DNA of 64,000 nucleotides, from positions 1 to 64,000 of the forward strand of contig NZ_BLZO01000070.1 in NCBI RefSeq assembly GCF_014132355.1. Reading direction: 5' to 3'. Under the pieces are notes generated by a model. It was not told the origin of the DNA. It made no database searches and saw only the letters and a program-made list of their open reading frames with translations. This stretch comes from Okeania sp. KiyG1 (GTDB taxonomy: Bacteria; Cyanobacteriota; Cyanobacteriia; Cyanobacteriales; Microcoleaceae). Positions within the stretch are counted from its first letter, which is position 1; the number at the start of each line of letters is the position of its first letter. A program made the translations under genes and the position numbers. Of this stretch, positions 37,114 to 47,394 are shown piece by piece.

Positions 37114-38151
37114 ATGCAGCTAAAACTGACTAACTCAAAACTCCCCTTTGCACCACTGTTATTAATTGCTCCCTTTTTCTTCTGGGGAACTGCAATGGTG
37201 GCGATGAAAGGTGTTATTCCTCAGACAACACCATTCTTTATGGCAGCAATGCGTATATTGCCAGCAGGTATATTATTGTTACTGGTAGGAATGATTCAGG
37301 GAAGACCTCAACCACAAGGAAAAATAGCTTGGTTGTGGATTTTATTATTTGCCTTGGTAGATGGTGCTTTGTTTCAGGGGTTTTTGGCTCAAGGGTTAGT
37401 CAGAACAGGTGCTGGTTTGGGTTCGGTGATGATTGACTCCCAACCTCTGGCAGTAGCTATTTTATCATTGTGGTTATTTCAAGAGAGAATTAGATTTTGG
37501 GGTTGGTTAGGGTTAGGTATTGGTGTTTTTGGTATTAGTTTAATTGGTTTACCTGATGAATGGATCGGGAGTTTGCTGCATCCAGAAACAATAGAAGCGT
37601 CTCTGGGAATAGATGCACTGTTTCAAAGTGGAGAATGGTTAATGTTATTAGCGTCTCTATCTATGGCAGTAGGAACAGTTTTAGTACGTTGGGTTTGCAA
37701 ATATAATGACCCAGTTATGGCAACTGGTTGGCATTTGATTTTAGGTGGTGTTCCATTACTTGCTATTTCCGCAGGGTTTGAGTCTGGACAGTGGGTAAAT
37801 ATTGATGGGTATGGTTGGATAGCTATGGGTTATGCGACTATTTTTGGCAGTGCGATCGCTTATGGTTTATTCTTTTATTTTGCTTCTTCTGGAAATCTTA
37901 CCAGTTTAAGTGCTTTAACTTTTCTAACTCCAATTTTTGCTTTATTGTTTGGCAATTTCTTTTTAGGAGAAGTTTTGAGTTCGCTACAGTCAGTAGGAGT
38001 GGGCTTGACTTTAGTTAGTATTTATCTGATTAATCAACGAGATGTATTAGCCGAGAAGTTGAATTTTAGTAGTTCAAAACAAGAAGATATTTCAAATACT
38101 AATTCTGGCAAAATATTGATACAATCTCAACAAGAACCAACGGAAGTTTAA
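37108..38151 (+). CDS. EamA/DMT-family transporter
   Basis: 347 residues with ten hydrophobic helices in two EamA halves (LLIAPFFFWGTAMVAMKGVI and MLLASLSMAVGTVLVRWV). The family exports amino acids or other small metabolites. The C-terminal about 35 residues are polar. ATG 37108 lies within the end of repeat E (TGAAATGAC); the next ATG, 37114, may be the original start. Confidence 0.88.
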   Translation: MTMQLKLTNSKLPFAPLLLIAPFFFWGTAMVAMKGVIPQTTPFFMAAMRILPAGILLLLVGMIQGRPQPQGKIAWLWILLFALVDGALFQGFLAQGLVRTGAGLGSVMIDSQPLAVAILSLWLFQERIRFWGWLGLGIGVFGISLIGLPDEWIGSLLHPETIEASLGIDALFQSGEWLMLLASLSMAVGTVLVRWVCKYNDPVMATGWHLILGGVPLLAISAGFESGQWVNIDGYGWIAMGYATIFGSAIAYGLFFYFASSGNLTSLSALTFLTPIFALLFGNFFLGEVLSSLQSVGVGLTLVSIYLINQRDVLAEKLNFSSSKQEDISNTNSGKILIQSQQEPTEV

Positions 38152-38415
38152 GTGCAAGTTGGAGTTTAAATATCAGAGAAAATTTAACTAAAGTGCTTTT
38201 CATTTGGGTAGACCATAGTAGGGATTATTTCCTAGGTTATGCTCGGCAAAAGCGAATCATCCCTACAAAATTTTAGTTTTGACTTGAGGTCATCAATATG
38301 AAAACCGCTGTAAGCAGATGATAATTAAGTTCTTGTTTGTAGTTGGACTTTAGCCCTAAGATAACTATCTCAGGACTTACCCATAGGGGAGTAGGGGAGT
38401 AGGGAAAATAGAAAG

Positions 38416-38463
38416 ATTTACTGTTTACGGTCTATGACCGTAAACAGTTTAGTAAATTTTTTT
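38416..38463 (+). terminator. Rho-independent terminator
   Basis: ACTGTTTACGGTC (38420-38432) and GACCGTAAACAGT (38436-38448) form a 13-bp stem with a TAT loop, followed by a seven-T tract at 38457-38463. It could end the EamA transcript about 265 bp downstream of its stop. Confidence 0.75.
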
Positions 38464-38549
38464 GCTTACTTGATTATTCAAAATTTTTCTCCTTCCTGAA
38501 ATTTATAGTAGCTTGACTTTTAGTAATTTAAAAATCTGTGGTTTATATA

Positions 38550-39080
38550 GTTACCGAATAATTAATAATTAATAATTAATAATTAAATAATTCGCGCCTT
38601 GAAGCCTCCCTTTAAGGGGAAATAAGCGGTTGAGGGATGGCGAGGTCCCCTCGCCATATCCAATCAACCAAGAGAAGAAATAATATTTCCTTATATTCAA
38701 TTCCGTAACGGTTAAAACCCGAGGTAATTATCAATTATCAATTAATGAAATAGACATTACCTAAATAACAAGGGTTTATTCATAACTTTACTGAATCTTT
38801 AAATAAGCACCTACTAACTCTGAATTACTTGATAGAATATTCATAAAAATGCCCGTAAATACCATGATTTTTTCTTCAATTCAAATACTTATCAAATACT
38901 TATAAGTAATTTTACTGAATATTTCAAATCCCAGAGTTCTGCCAGAGCAAGGAGAAGATTAAGAGGAGGAGACCTCGCCATATCCATCAGACCAAGAGAG
39001 AAAAATGTTTCCTTTGAGTCAATCCTCTTCTTTTCAAGGAGAGATAATTATTAATTATTAATTATTAATTATTAATTGTT
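38550..39080. repeat. Two repeat family B copies
   Basis: Copy one (38550-38750) starts TTACCGAATAATTAATAATT and ends ACCCGAGGTAATTATC. Copy two (38960-39080) holds CGCCATATCCATCAGACCAA, CAATCCTCTTCTTTTCAAGG and the AATTATT tandem. The gap 38152-39207 has no gene; the terminator and these repeats account for most of it. Confidence 0.7.
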
Positions 39081-39207
39081 GAAGACTATGAATCCAATCC
39101 AATTGAAGTAAGCGATACGGCTGATTTTTTTAACCAAAGCACTTTTTATTTATTACTTATTATATTCTTTAGAAGATGAGTAGAGTTAGATTTCGATCAA
39201 TTTAATT

Positions 39208-40938
39208 ATGGCAACTATTGTTGGTACAAGTGCTGGTGAAACCCTTCGCGGAACTGCTGTTGGTGATGAAATTTTAGGCAGAGGTGGAAATGACAATATC
39301 AGAGGCCGAGCAGGTGATGATCTGATTAGAGGAAATGGCGGCAATGACTCCTTAGATGGGAACGGAGGAAGTGATACCCTGCGAGGTGGAAACGGCAACG
39401 ACCAGCTTGATGGAGGGGGCGGACAAGATTTACTCCGAGGTGGTAATGGAAATGATGACCTGATTGGGAGTCGTGGAAACGATACTGTCAATGGTGGAGA
39501 TGGCATTGACACCGCTAACTACGCAGATTTAGGGGAAATCATTACCCTGCAAGCCGTTGGCGTGGTTGACAAAGGCAATGCGGGAACAGACCAAATTGAG
39601 AATATTGAGGTCATTGTTGGTGCTACAGGCCAAGATAACGTTATTGATGGTACTGTTTCCGGTGGCGCAACATCTGCCTTTGATATTGATTTATCGGCAC
39701 AAAGTCTCACCGTGACAGGTATTCCCGGTTTAGGAAATGTTAATTTCACGGTGGAAAACTTTGTTAACGTCATTGGCACTTCCAACACCGATACCATTGT
39801 CGGAAACAGTAGTGACAACCTCTTCAGTGGAAGCCAAGGAAATGATACCCTTGATGGGGGAAGTGGTAACGATACCGCAGATTATAGCAATTTAGGTCAA
39901 GCTATTACCCTGGAACGCGCAGGCATAATAAATAAAGGAACGGCAGGAACTGACCAAATTCTCAATCTCGAAACTATTATTGGTGCAACTGGACAAGAAA
40001 ACGCCATTGACGGTTCGACGGGAACCAGTGGAGTCACCTCTTTTGATATTGACTTATCTCAGGAAACTTTTACCGTTGAGAATATTCCGCAATTGGGTAA
40101 TCAAACCTTTGAGATTATCAACTTTGTGAATGCCACTGGAACTTCCAACGATGATAATATTGTTGGAAATGAGAGTAATAACGTCTTTGGAGGCAGCCAG
40201 GGAGATGATACCTTTGATGGTCAAGGCGGTGATGATACCGTTGATTATAGCGATTTAGGTCAAGCTGTCACCCTAGAACGCGGAGGTGTCATCAACAAAG
40301 GTAGTGCAGGTACAGACAATATTCTAGAAATAGAAACTATTATTGGGGCGCAAGGACAAGATAACGCCATTGATGGTTCGACTGGAATTAGCGGTCAAAC
40401 TTCTTTTGTGGCTAACTTGGCGAACGAAACCTTCACTGTTCAAAATCTTCCTGGACTAGGAAATCTTGACTTTAATGTTGTTAACTTTGTCGATATTACT
40501 GGAACCTCTCAAGGTGATGACTTAGTCGGTGATGCCGAAGAGAACGAACTCCGGGGTGAAGGCGGAAGGGATACTCTTGTTGGTGGTGCTGGAAATGACC
40601 GCATTTTCGGTGGTCGAGGTCGAGACCGTTTAACAGGGGTCGATCTAAACAGTGCTAACCCCGGTGCAGGTGAGATTGATATCATCAACGGAAATAATGG
40701 TCGAGATACTATTGTTCTAGGTGATGGAAGCAATGTTTTCTACTCCTTCAATGGTAGTAGCGACTTTGCAGATATCCAAGATTTTGAAACGGGTCAAGAT
40801 ACTATTGAACTGACTGGTAATTCGGGAGACTACTTCTTCAACTCCGATAACACCGCAATATTCTTAAGTGCTAATAATGACTTAATTGCTGAGTTTACAA
40901 ATGGATCATTTAATCAGGGTGACCTCATCTTTGTATAA
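39208..40938 (+). CDS. RTX-type calcium-binding repeat protein
   Basis: 576 residues without a signal peptide, as expected for type I secretion. N-terminal RTX nonapeptides (GGNGNDQLDGGGGQDLLRGG, about residues 28-105) are followed by three tandem units of about 115 residues (about 105-450), each starting YADLG/YSDLGQAITLERAG and ending with an RTX-like GNDTLDGGSGND. Another RTX block (GGAGNDRIFGGRGRDRL) and a C-terminal domain (GQDTIELTGNSGDYFF) follow. A surface or extracellular structural role is likely. No T1SS genes are adjacent. Confidence 0.88.
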   Translation: MATIVGTSAGETLRGTAVGDEILGRGGNDNIRGRAGDDLIRGNGGNDSLDGNGGSDTLRGGNGNDQLDGGGGQDLLRGGNGNDDLIGSRGNDTVNGGDGIDTANYADLGEIITLQAVGVVDKGNAGTDQIENIEVIVGATGQDNVIDGTVSGGATSAFDIDLSAQSLTVTGIPGLGNVNFTVENFVNVIGTSNTDTIVGNSSDNLFSGSQGNDTLDGGSGNDTADYSNLGQAITLERAGIINKGTAGTDQILNLETIIGATGQENAIDGSTGTSGVTSFDIDLSQETFTVENIPQLGNQTFEIINFVNATGTSNDDNIVGNESNNVFGGSQGDDTFDGQGGDDTVDYSDLGQAVTLERGGVINKGSAGTDNILEIETIIGAQGQDNAIDGSTGISGQTSFVANLANETFTVQNLPGLGNLDFNVVNFVDITGTSQGDDLVGDAEENELRGEGGRDTLVGGAGNDRIFGGRGRDRLTGVDLNSANPGAGEIDIINGNNGRDTIVLGDGSNVFYSFNGSSDFADIQDFETGQDTIELTGNSGDYFFNSDNTAIFLSANNDLIAEFTNGSFNQGDLIFV

Positions 40939-41040
40939 TCTTACAGCAGTCTTCTAGTGGATGAGGTACAAAGTTTTATTGCTATAGGCAACAGGCAACA
41001 GCTCATCTGGCAACAGGCAACAGGGAATATAGGAATAAAT

Positions 41041-41315
41041 AGGACTTGCTGATTAAACATCAAAGCATTAACTGATATTGGTTGTAGCTTTTTTTTATCT
41101 GAAAAAGTGTCAGCTTTTCAGTGGAAAAAGCTCATGCATGCTAGTATTTTGGGAGGATTATGGCAGACAAATCAAGGGACAATTTTTCCGACTACCTCCT
41201 CTATAATTCCCCGTTCCTCCTGTCTTCCGCTCCTGGGAGGGGAGGGGCGAGGGTGGGTTGTCTCCTGTCTCCTGTCTCCTACCCTAACCCATAAGACTTT
41301 TGAGCGCAAACCCTA
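41041..41315 (+). repeat. Dispersed repeat family A, full copy
   Basis: AGGACTTGCTGATTAAACAT to GCGCAAACCCT, with the core ACAAATCAAGGGACAATTTT and a C-rich CTCCTGGGAGGGGAGGGG insert. The stretch 40939-41616 has no gene: this repeat is followed after about 50 bp by the family D element. Confidence 0.75.
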
Positions 41316-41366
41316 GTTAGGGAAATGCGATCGCCATGAAGCCACAAATTCAAATTATGGCTTTTT

Positions 41367-41664
41367 TTGACTACTCCCCGCAGCTGTTGCCGAGGGGATT
41401 CTAAGTTGATACTACGCAACAGGATAAATCCATGTTGCTTCGTTTTTTCGAGCGCTGACCAAAGATATACTCTTTGGGGACAATTTCCGCGGTGCCCCTA
41501 CACAGTCGACTTAAGTTTAACCCATGCTTTGCTGCTTACTTTTGTCTAAACTTTTGTATATCCAGATAATAGCACAGGACAACTAAAGAAGTCTTGTCTA
41601 AACGACTCGCTTGTTTTCATCCCCCGGTTAAAACACGCTTGCTCTCAACGTTGCTTTTCGGTAA
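41367..41664 (-). mobile_element. tnpB-less omega-RNA element (family D), copy 2
   Basis: On the minus strand it runs from TTACCGAAAAGCAACGTTGA to GAATCCCCTCGGCAACAGCT and GCGGGGAGTAGTCAA. Conserved with copy 1 (26946-27279) over both ends and the GGATTTATCCTGTTG hairpin, with centre sequences differing by insertions. It supplies the last 15 codons and the stop of the GMC oxidoreductase gene upstream. Confidence 0.65.
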
Positions 41665-43170
41665 TATAGTATCTGCAACTCTCAGAGCATTAGCTGCAAT
41701 AGTCAGAGCTGGACTAACACCCAAAGCATTCGGCATAAAACCACCATCTACAACAAAGACATTTTCATGGTCATGTAAACGACAGTCTTGGTCAAGCACA
41801 GATGTATTTGGATCTTTACCAAAGCGAGTTGTACCTACTTGGTGGGACGTATGAATATCATCCTTATGACCCATTGCCCCAAAACATAATACCGCTCCTG
41901 CTGACCGAAAAACCCGTTTTAACTTGGTCATGTAATACCGAGAACGGAAAACATCATAGGAATGAAATTTGTGGAACAGACGAATTTTCCCATCCTTACC
42001 AACTTCTATCCGATTTTCCTGTTGGGGTAAATCTTCCACAATACCAGTTATTACCAACATCCGCTTCAACAGAAATTCGGCGATAGGTTGAGGTATTGGC
42101 ACGGGAAAATTTTCTTGTAGAGAAAGAAGTCCGGGAATAGGTACAGTTTGAGCTAACCCTAATTTATGTGGAAATTCTTTGGAACCAAGATAGAGGTCTG
42201 TAAACCCTAACTGTTTAATAAATTTATCCGCCCCACCAGTAGATTGTTTGAATAATCCCGCCACTAAAGCACCACAATGATACATATAATTCCGCCCTAC
42301 TTGTCCGCTACGCCCTGTTAAACCAGATTTCATCAGAATAACTGGACTACCCAATGCTCCAGCAGACAGAATATAAGTTTTAGCTGTGAGTTCTTCAACT
42401 GTGCCAGTTTTGCGACAACGAAGGCGAATAGCAGTAACTTTTTGCCTGGTATTAGTAACTAAATATTCTGCCTCTGTCAGAGTTTGAACTTTGAGGTTAT
42501 AATTAGTAACTGCCTTATCAATAGTACGCATCACTGTAGAAGCACGAGATTCATTGGGACAGTAGAAACCAGGACATTTAGAACAACGTAGACAAGTATC
42601 GAAGTTTATACCGAAGGCAAGATGAAATGGAGTTAGTCCCGCAGCTTTTATACCTTTTTCTAATTGTTGGTTAATTGGTTCGAGTGCTGGAACAGTGGCC
42701 GGATAACCATTACTTGGCGTACCAATATTTAACATTTTGTGTGGTTTATCCCCGGCGACATTAAATAAAGCTTCTGCCTGGTCGAAGTAGGGAGCCATAT
42801 CATCATAGGCGATCGGCCAATCCCAGAGATGACGGGGTAGCCATTTGTCATAAAATTTACCTGGATGGAAATCGTAGGGACTTGGGCGCATGAGTACTCC
42901 TCCATATAGGGATGTACCACCACCTAATATTCCTGCGATGTGAAGTTGGGCGTTACGTCCATTGACTTGAATTTGGCGATCGTCAAAAGCTTCTTTATTA
43001 ATCAGCATTCGTTGCTCATCTTGAAAAGCTTCAACATCACTAAATCTAGGGCCACGTTCCACTAGGAGAACTTGTTTACCAGCTTTTGCTAGAGTATGGG
43101 CAATTGTTCCTCCTCCTGCACCACTGCCAATAATTATTGCGTCAAAATCGTAACCCACTACTCTCTCCAA
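41617..43170 (-). CDS. GMC-family FAD oxidoreductase
   Basis: 517 residues. The FAD Rossmann motif AIIIGSGAGGGTIAHTLAKA lies near the N-terminus, followed by LVERGPRFSD and GGGTSLYGGVLMRPSPYDF. A cysteine cluster CLRCSKCPGFYC (about 195-206) suggests a ferredoxin-like insert. The C-terminal GMC domain has DQDCRLHDHENVFVVDGGFM and SPALTIAANALRVADTI. It oxidises an alcohol or glucose-type substrate, not known here. The last 15 residues (PKSNVESKRVLTGG) are encoded inside the family D element. Confidence 0.88.
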   Translation of the reverse strand: MERVVGYDFDAIIIGSGAGGGTIAHTLAKAGKQVLLVERGPRFSDVEAFQDEQRMLINKEAFDDRQIQVNGRNAQLHIAGILGGGTSLYGGVLMRPSPYDFHPGKFYDKWLPRHLWDWPIAYDDMAPYFDQAEALFNVAGDKPHKMLNIGTPSNGYPATVPALEPINQQLEKGIKAAGLTPFHLAFGINFDTCLRCSKCPGFYCPNESRASTVMRTIDKAVTNYNLKVQTLTEAEYLVTNTRQKVTAIRLRCRKTGTVEELTAKTYILSAGALGSPVILMKSGLTGRSGQVGRNYMYHCGALVAGLFKQSTGGADKFIKQLGFTDLYLGSKEFPHKLGLAQTVPIPGLLSLQENFPVPIPQPIAEFLLKRMLVITGIVEDLPQQENRIEVGKDGKIRLFHKFHSYDVFRSRYYMTKLKRVFRSAGAVLCFGAMGHKDDIHTSHQVGTTRFGKDPNTSVLDQDCRLHDHENVFVVDGGFMPNALGVSPALTIAANALRVADTILPKSNVESKRVLTGG

Positions 43171-43852
43171 ATATATTTTTTTAGTTTTGTTTTTGATTAA
43201 ATCAGGATTTAGGCAAATTATTAGACAATACGCTATCAGTAGGGGCGAATGCCATTCGCCCCTACTATATATGGCGCTACTATAGTTAGGACATCGGGTG
43301 ATTATGATGATTTATGACGCGAGCAATATCCTCGCACTAATTGTCCTAACCGCCTTGGCGGTTGCTATATATATGGCGCTTGGTGCGTAAGTCCCCGTCT
43401 CACTTGACGCGAGCAAGATGCTCGCACTAATATATATGAATAATTTCTAATAAATTGTTTGTTATTTGAGATACAAAAAATTTTATACCTAGCAGGACTT
43501 ACACAAATTTACTTTTAAAGTACCATTTGTAGGGGCGAATGGTATTCGCCCTCCCCATTTCTAGAGTCTGGTGCGTAAGTCCTTTCTAGAACAAAAAGGG
43601 GAGTAAATATTATCAATATAAAAAAGCTGAAAATTTAAAGTTTACCTCTAGCAAAAAAATAGCGATCGCCTTACTTAACCTCTGAATTAAAAAACAATAC
43701 TATCAAGTTTCTAATTTAGCTTAGAGCATCAATAAATAATAATAATAGAAGGAAAGGTTAGGACAGATCGAGAGATTAAAACTCAGACAAAGCAATATTT
43801 TTCCTTCTTCCTTCTTCCTTCTTCCTTCTTCCTTCTTCTGCCTTCTTCAACT
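43171..43852. other. Intergenic with short duplicated hairpin motifs
   Basis: No gene. GACGCGAGCAA(T/G)ATCCTCGCACTAA-type hairpins occur at about 43316-43340 and 43404-43428 (also at 21583-21604), and GGGGCGAATGxCATTCGCC at 43243-43262 and 43533-43551. A CTTCCTT tract (43800-43848) abuts the next gene's stop. Confidence 0.6.
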
Positions 43853-44716
43853 TTAAACTTTCTCTTTTTCAGGTTCCTGTGCAAACAATTTTTCTAAACG
43901 GTCTGCCCAATTTTTCTGATTAACATTAGCATCTTGAATATAGGGAGAAATTGCGATTAGTTTCATAAATAATTCATTAAAAACTGAAAGAGGGAAACGC
44001 ATTGGTCTCATTATGTCTAAGAATAAAACTACACGGACACCATCAGTTTCATTCCAAGCTTCATGGGGAAAAGAATCATCAAACATCATACTTTTTCCTT
44101 CTTCCCAATGACGTGTTTCATCACCCACCCGAATGCGACATTTTTCTTTTGGTTCAGGTACTTTTAATGCCAATAAATAACGAACAACTCCTTTGTAAGG
44201 ACCTCGATGTTCGGGAATATGTTTACCAGGTAATAAAATAGAAAAGAATGCTGTTTTCATCCCCGGAATTTTTTCGATTAAACGGGTTGTTTCTGGGCAT
44301 CTTTGACAATTTTTTTCTGATTTAATACCATACCCATACATAAAAAATGTTTTCCATAAATCATCTGGGCTAGTATAATCAGCTTGGTCTGGAGAAATGT
44401 CTTGGAAATTTGGTAAACTATCTCGGTATTTGAGGAGTTCATCTAATTCTTTCCGAATCAATACCCAATTTGCTTCTACCTCAGTGGTCCAGTCAAATTG
44501 TTTAGAATCAAAAAATGCTGTATCACCAATCAAGGAATATTTAGGAATTAACTTTTCATAATATGCAAGAAGTTTAACTCCAATACCATATATTAATATT
44601 CTCCTAAATTTTGCCCTGATTGTTTCTAAAGAGAGATTCACCATAGATTTTTTTTTGCTTGAATTTAAGCTGTTTGGATAGTTTTTATTTAACCAATCCA
44701 AGTTAATATAGTACAC
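43853..44716 (-). CDS. Aspartyl/asparaginyl beta-hydroxylase family (LpxO-like)
   Basis: 287 residues. Fe(II)/2-oxoglutarate dioxygenase signature: IPEHRGPYKGVVRYLLAL gives the first histidine and 2OG arginine, CRIRVGDETRHWEEGKSMMF and DDSFPHEAWNETDGVRVVLF the second histidine. LpxO hydroxylates lipid A acyl chains, while the related AspH acts on protein Asp/Asn. Substrate unresolved. An ATG at 44641 (MVNLSLETI) is an alternative start. Confidence 0.82.
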   Translation of the reverse strand: MYYINLDWLNKNYPNSLNSSKKKSMVNLSLETIRAKFRRILIYGIGVKLLAYYEKLIPKYSLIGDTAFFDSKQFDWTTEVEANWVLIRKELDELLKYRDSLPNFQDISPDQADYTSPDDLWKTFFMYGYGIKSEKNCQRCPETTRLIEKIPGMKTAFFSILLPGKHIPEHRGPYKGVVRYLLALKVPEPKEKCRIRVGDETRHWEEGKSMMFDDSFPHEAWNETDGVRVVLFLDIMRPMRFPLSVFNELFMKLIAISPYIQDANVNQKNWADRLEKLFAQEPEKEKV

Positions 44717-44821
44717 AAACTCATATTTTGGAAGTCGAGAATAATTAAAACTTTTTTAAAAAATTGTCTATAGCACTGCGTCTTTTGGTATCCGTTCTTA
44801 TAAACCTACGATTATCTACAT

Positions 44822-44993
44822 ATGTTTGATTCTGGTCAAGCCCCTAAATCCCCGTTCAACAAAAAGCGCAGCAACATCTGGCTTCCCCGATCCTGCGGGG
44901 GACGGGAGGGGGATCAAGGGGGACTTTTAGAGTTTTATTCCCCCCAATTTTGGGGGGCTAGGGGGCAAAATCATATCCAGAATCAGCAACGCC
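44822..44993. mobile_element. MITE-like element family C, copy 2 (left end missing)
   Basis: It is near-identical to 20760-20967 from CTGGTCAAGC through AACAAAAAGCGCAGCAACAT to the right terminal TCAGCAACGCC, but the left GGCGTTGCTGA is not found. It lies in the gap 44717-45244, otherwise without a gene. Confidence 0.75.
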
Positions 44994-45244
44994 AGATTTT
45001 GTAATGAAACAATTAGGTAGATTTTTTCAGGTTACAGAAACAACGGATTTTAAAAAGTTTTTTTAGATATTGATAAAATAGAAAAATATCCTATAACTTT
45101 TGTAAGCTGACATAAAAAATGATCGAGTAGAGGGAGAAATTTTTAAGTTAATTTAATTGAATTCCAAACATAGAAAAATTATACAATTGATATTTCCAAC
45201 AGAATCAGTTGAAAATCCAGATATCTTTAAGTTTATAGAAACTA

Positions 45245-46449
45245 ATGAAAAATCCCAATACAAAATATGATTTTCTAATTGTAGGTAGCGGCATCTTTGG
45301 TATTACTGCTGTTGTAGAATTAGCCAAAAGAAAATATAAAGTGGCAGTTATTAACCCAGATACCATTCCCCATCATCTAGCAGCTTCTACTGATATTACT
45401 AAAGTTGTCCGTATGGAATATGGTACTGATAAAGAATATTTCCGCATGGCAGAAATATGTATTGACCGCTGGAAAGAATGGAATGATTTTTTTTGGGGAA
45501 GAATTATATCACGAAGTAGGTTTTTTTAATGCTGTGTAAAGATAAAATAGAAAGCGATCGCCATAGCTTTGAAAAATTTAGTTACCAAAATCTCGTTGAA
45601 AGTGGTTATTCTCCAGACAGAATGAATGCTGAAAGTATTAAAGAACGTTTTCCAATGGTGAATAACTCGGTTTACATAGATGCTAATTTTAATCCGAAAG
45701 CAGGTTATGTAGAATCTTCACTGGTAGTAGAAAAACTAACTGAGTATGCTTGTTCTTTAGGTGTTGAAATTTACCAAGGGCAAACCGCAGAAAGTTTTAT
45801 TGTGGAAAATGGGAAGTTGCAAGGAATCAAAACTAGAGAGGGAAATACTTTTAAATGTGGTCATGCGCTGGTAGCAGCAGGTGCGAATACTCCCTATCTT
45901 TTGCCAGAACTACAACCTTACATGAAAACGACTGGTCATCCTGTTTTTTGGTTAAAACCTCAAAACCCTAAATACTTTTCGTCGCCCTATTTGAGTGTTT
46001 TTGCAGCCGATATTTCTAATTCTGGTTGGTATGGTTTTCCTTTTTTGCCTAAATATGGTGTTGTCAAAATAGCTAAACATTCTAGTGGTGTACCTCTTCA
46101 TCCCGAAAATAGCGATCGCCGAATTAAGGATGATGAGGTAGAGAAGATGCGGTCTTTTGTGAAGATGACTTTCCCCGAATTGGTAGATGCACCTTTGGTG
46201 TATACTCGTAGATGTTTATATACTGATACCCTTGACGGACACTTCTGGATAGATAAACATCCAGAAATTAAAGGTCTTTCTGTGAGTAGCGGTGGCAGCG
46301 GACATGGGTTTAAAATGGCACCTTTATTAGGAGAAATTGCAGCGGATATTGTGGAAGGGAAATCACATCAATTTTCTCAAAGGTTTAGATGGCGACATTT
46401 AACACCTGATACCGTTCAAGCTGAAGAAGCGAGAGGTACTGAAATTTAG
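45245..46449 (+). pseudogene. FAD-dependent oxidoreductase (DAO/sarcosine-oxidase-like), two frameshifts
   Basis: The N-terminus has the dinucleotide-binding motif FLIVGSGIFGITAVVELAK and VVRMEYGTDKEYFRMAE. The C-terminal part has LVAAGANTPYLLPELQPY, RCLYTDTLDGHFWIDKHPEI and VSSGGSGHGFKMAPLLG, like N-methyltryptophan/sarcosine oxidases. The frame of 45245 stops at 45529, but WNDFFGEELYHEVGFLMLCK can be rebuilt by removing one T from the run 45487-45494 and one from 45521-45527. Two homopolymer slips 30 bp apart suggest a base-calling problem or recent decay. Confidence 0.8.
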
Positions 46450-46464
46450 TGCTACTTTGCGCTG

Positions 46465-46591
46465 ATATAGCGTTTCCCATAGTCGTAAGGTACATCTATA
46501 AATTTTTATTTTTATCCTATTCCCTATTCCCTGTTCCCTGTTCCCTAAAATCAGGAATTTTGTACCTCACGCTTTTTGGGAATTGCTATAT
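46465..46591. mobile_element. MITE-like element family G, copy
   Basis: Ends ATATAGCGTTTCCCATAGTC / CACGCTTTTTGGGAATTGCTATAT with inner GTAAGGTAC/GTACCTCAC. A CCCTATTCCCTGTTCCC tandem lies in the centre. Relatives are at 48713-48857 and 53914-54038. Confidence 0.7.
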
Positions 46592-46635
46592 ATTTTTTTA
46601 AGTATAATAATTTATGTAGTCAATTAAAAAGTTTT

Positions 46636-46887
46636 ATGAATAAACAAATAGTTGATAAATGGACTTATGGTGGTGTTGTTTTTTCTTTGTATTCTCTTGC
46701 AGGTTCCCGATCTTCTAGGGAGTTTGTTTTAGAGTGTACTCACTATGATTCTCGTTCTTTTCCTGCTCAAGATATATCAAAAGCTAAGATTTATGCTCAG
46801 TCTTTGATTCAAAACGATATTCTACCTAAAATGACTAAAGAAGGTATCATTACAACGGTAGCCCTAAATAGAGTTGTTGAGAAATAA
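46636..46887 (+). CDS. Small hypothetical protein
   Basis: 83 residues from ATG 46636; an upstream in-frame ATG at 46576 lies inside the family G element and is less likely. Sequence: MNKQIVDKWTYGGVVFSLYS, then EFVLECTHYDSRSFPAQDIS. It could be a cyanobacterial small conserved protein; no known domain was recognised. Confidence 0.45.
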   Translation: MNKQIVDKWTYGGVVFSLYSLAGSRSSREFVLECTHYDSRSFPAQDISKAKIYAQSLIQNDILPKMTKEGIITTVALNRVVEK

Positions 46888-47394
46888 AAAGTGAAAATGC
46901 TCAAATACTTACTATATAAGGTTTGTATGATTTTAGGATTTAAAAACACTATGAGCTTTGACTGATAAAAGTTTTAGCCATGTTTTTAGCTTAATTCCCA
47001 ACAACTCACTCTAATATGTAAGGATATTAATTGCTACATCCCTTTAATTGTCAGAAGGTAGACCAGAAAAATCATTACTTGTTTACCACTACCCATTACA
47101 AGAATAGATACTATTATATCATGTCTGGATGAACAGTTATAAATAATTAGGGAGGAGTCAGGAGTCAGGAGGGAAAACAAGGGAAATAAAGAATATATCA
47201 GGAGGAGAAGAAAACGAAACCGAAAATTATCCAGCAACGAAACCCAACATCATTATTATCCCTGTGTGTCACTTCGTTATACTTAACCTACTTCTTGCTT
47301 GATTATCTTGGTTTTTGTTGGGTTGCGCTCTCGCTTAACCCAACCTACTCACTTGTGTTTCACTGATAACTGATAACTGATAACTGATAACTGA
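46888..47394. other. Intergenic, no gene seen
   Basis: A+T-rich. It holds a short AGGAGTCAGGAGTCAGGAGG tandem (47154-47172) and ends with a TAACTGA tandem (47366-47393) that touches the arsJ stop codon. Confidence 0.55.
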
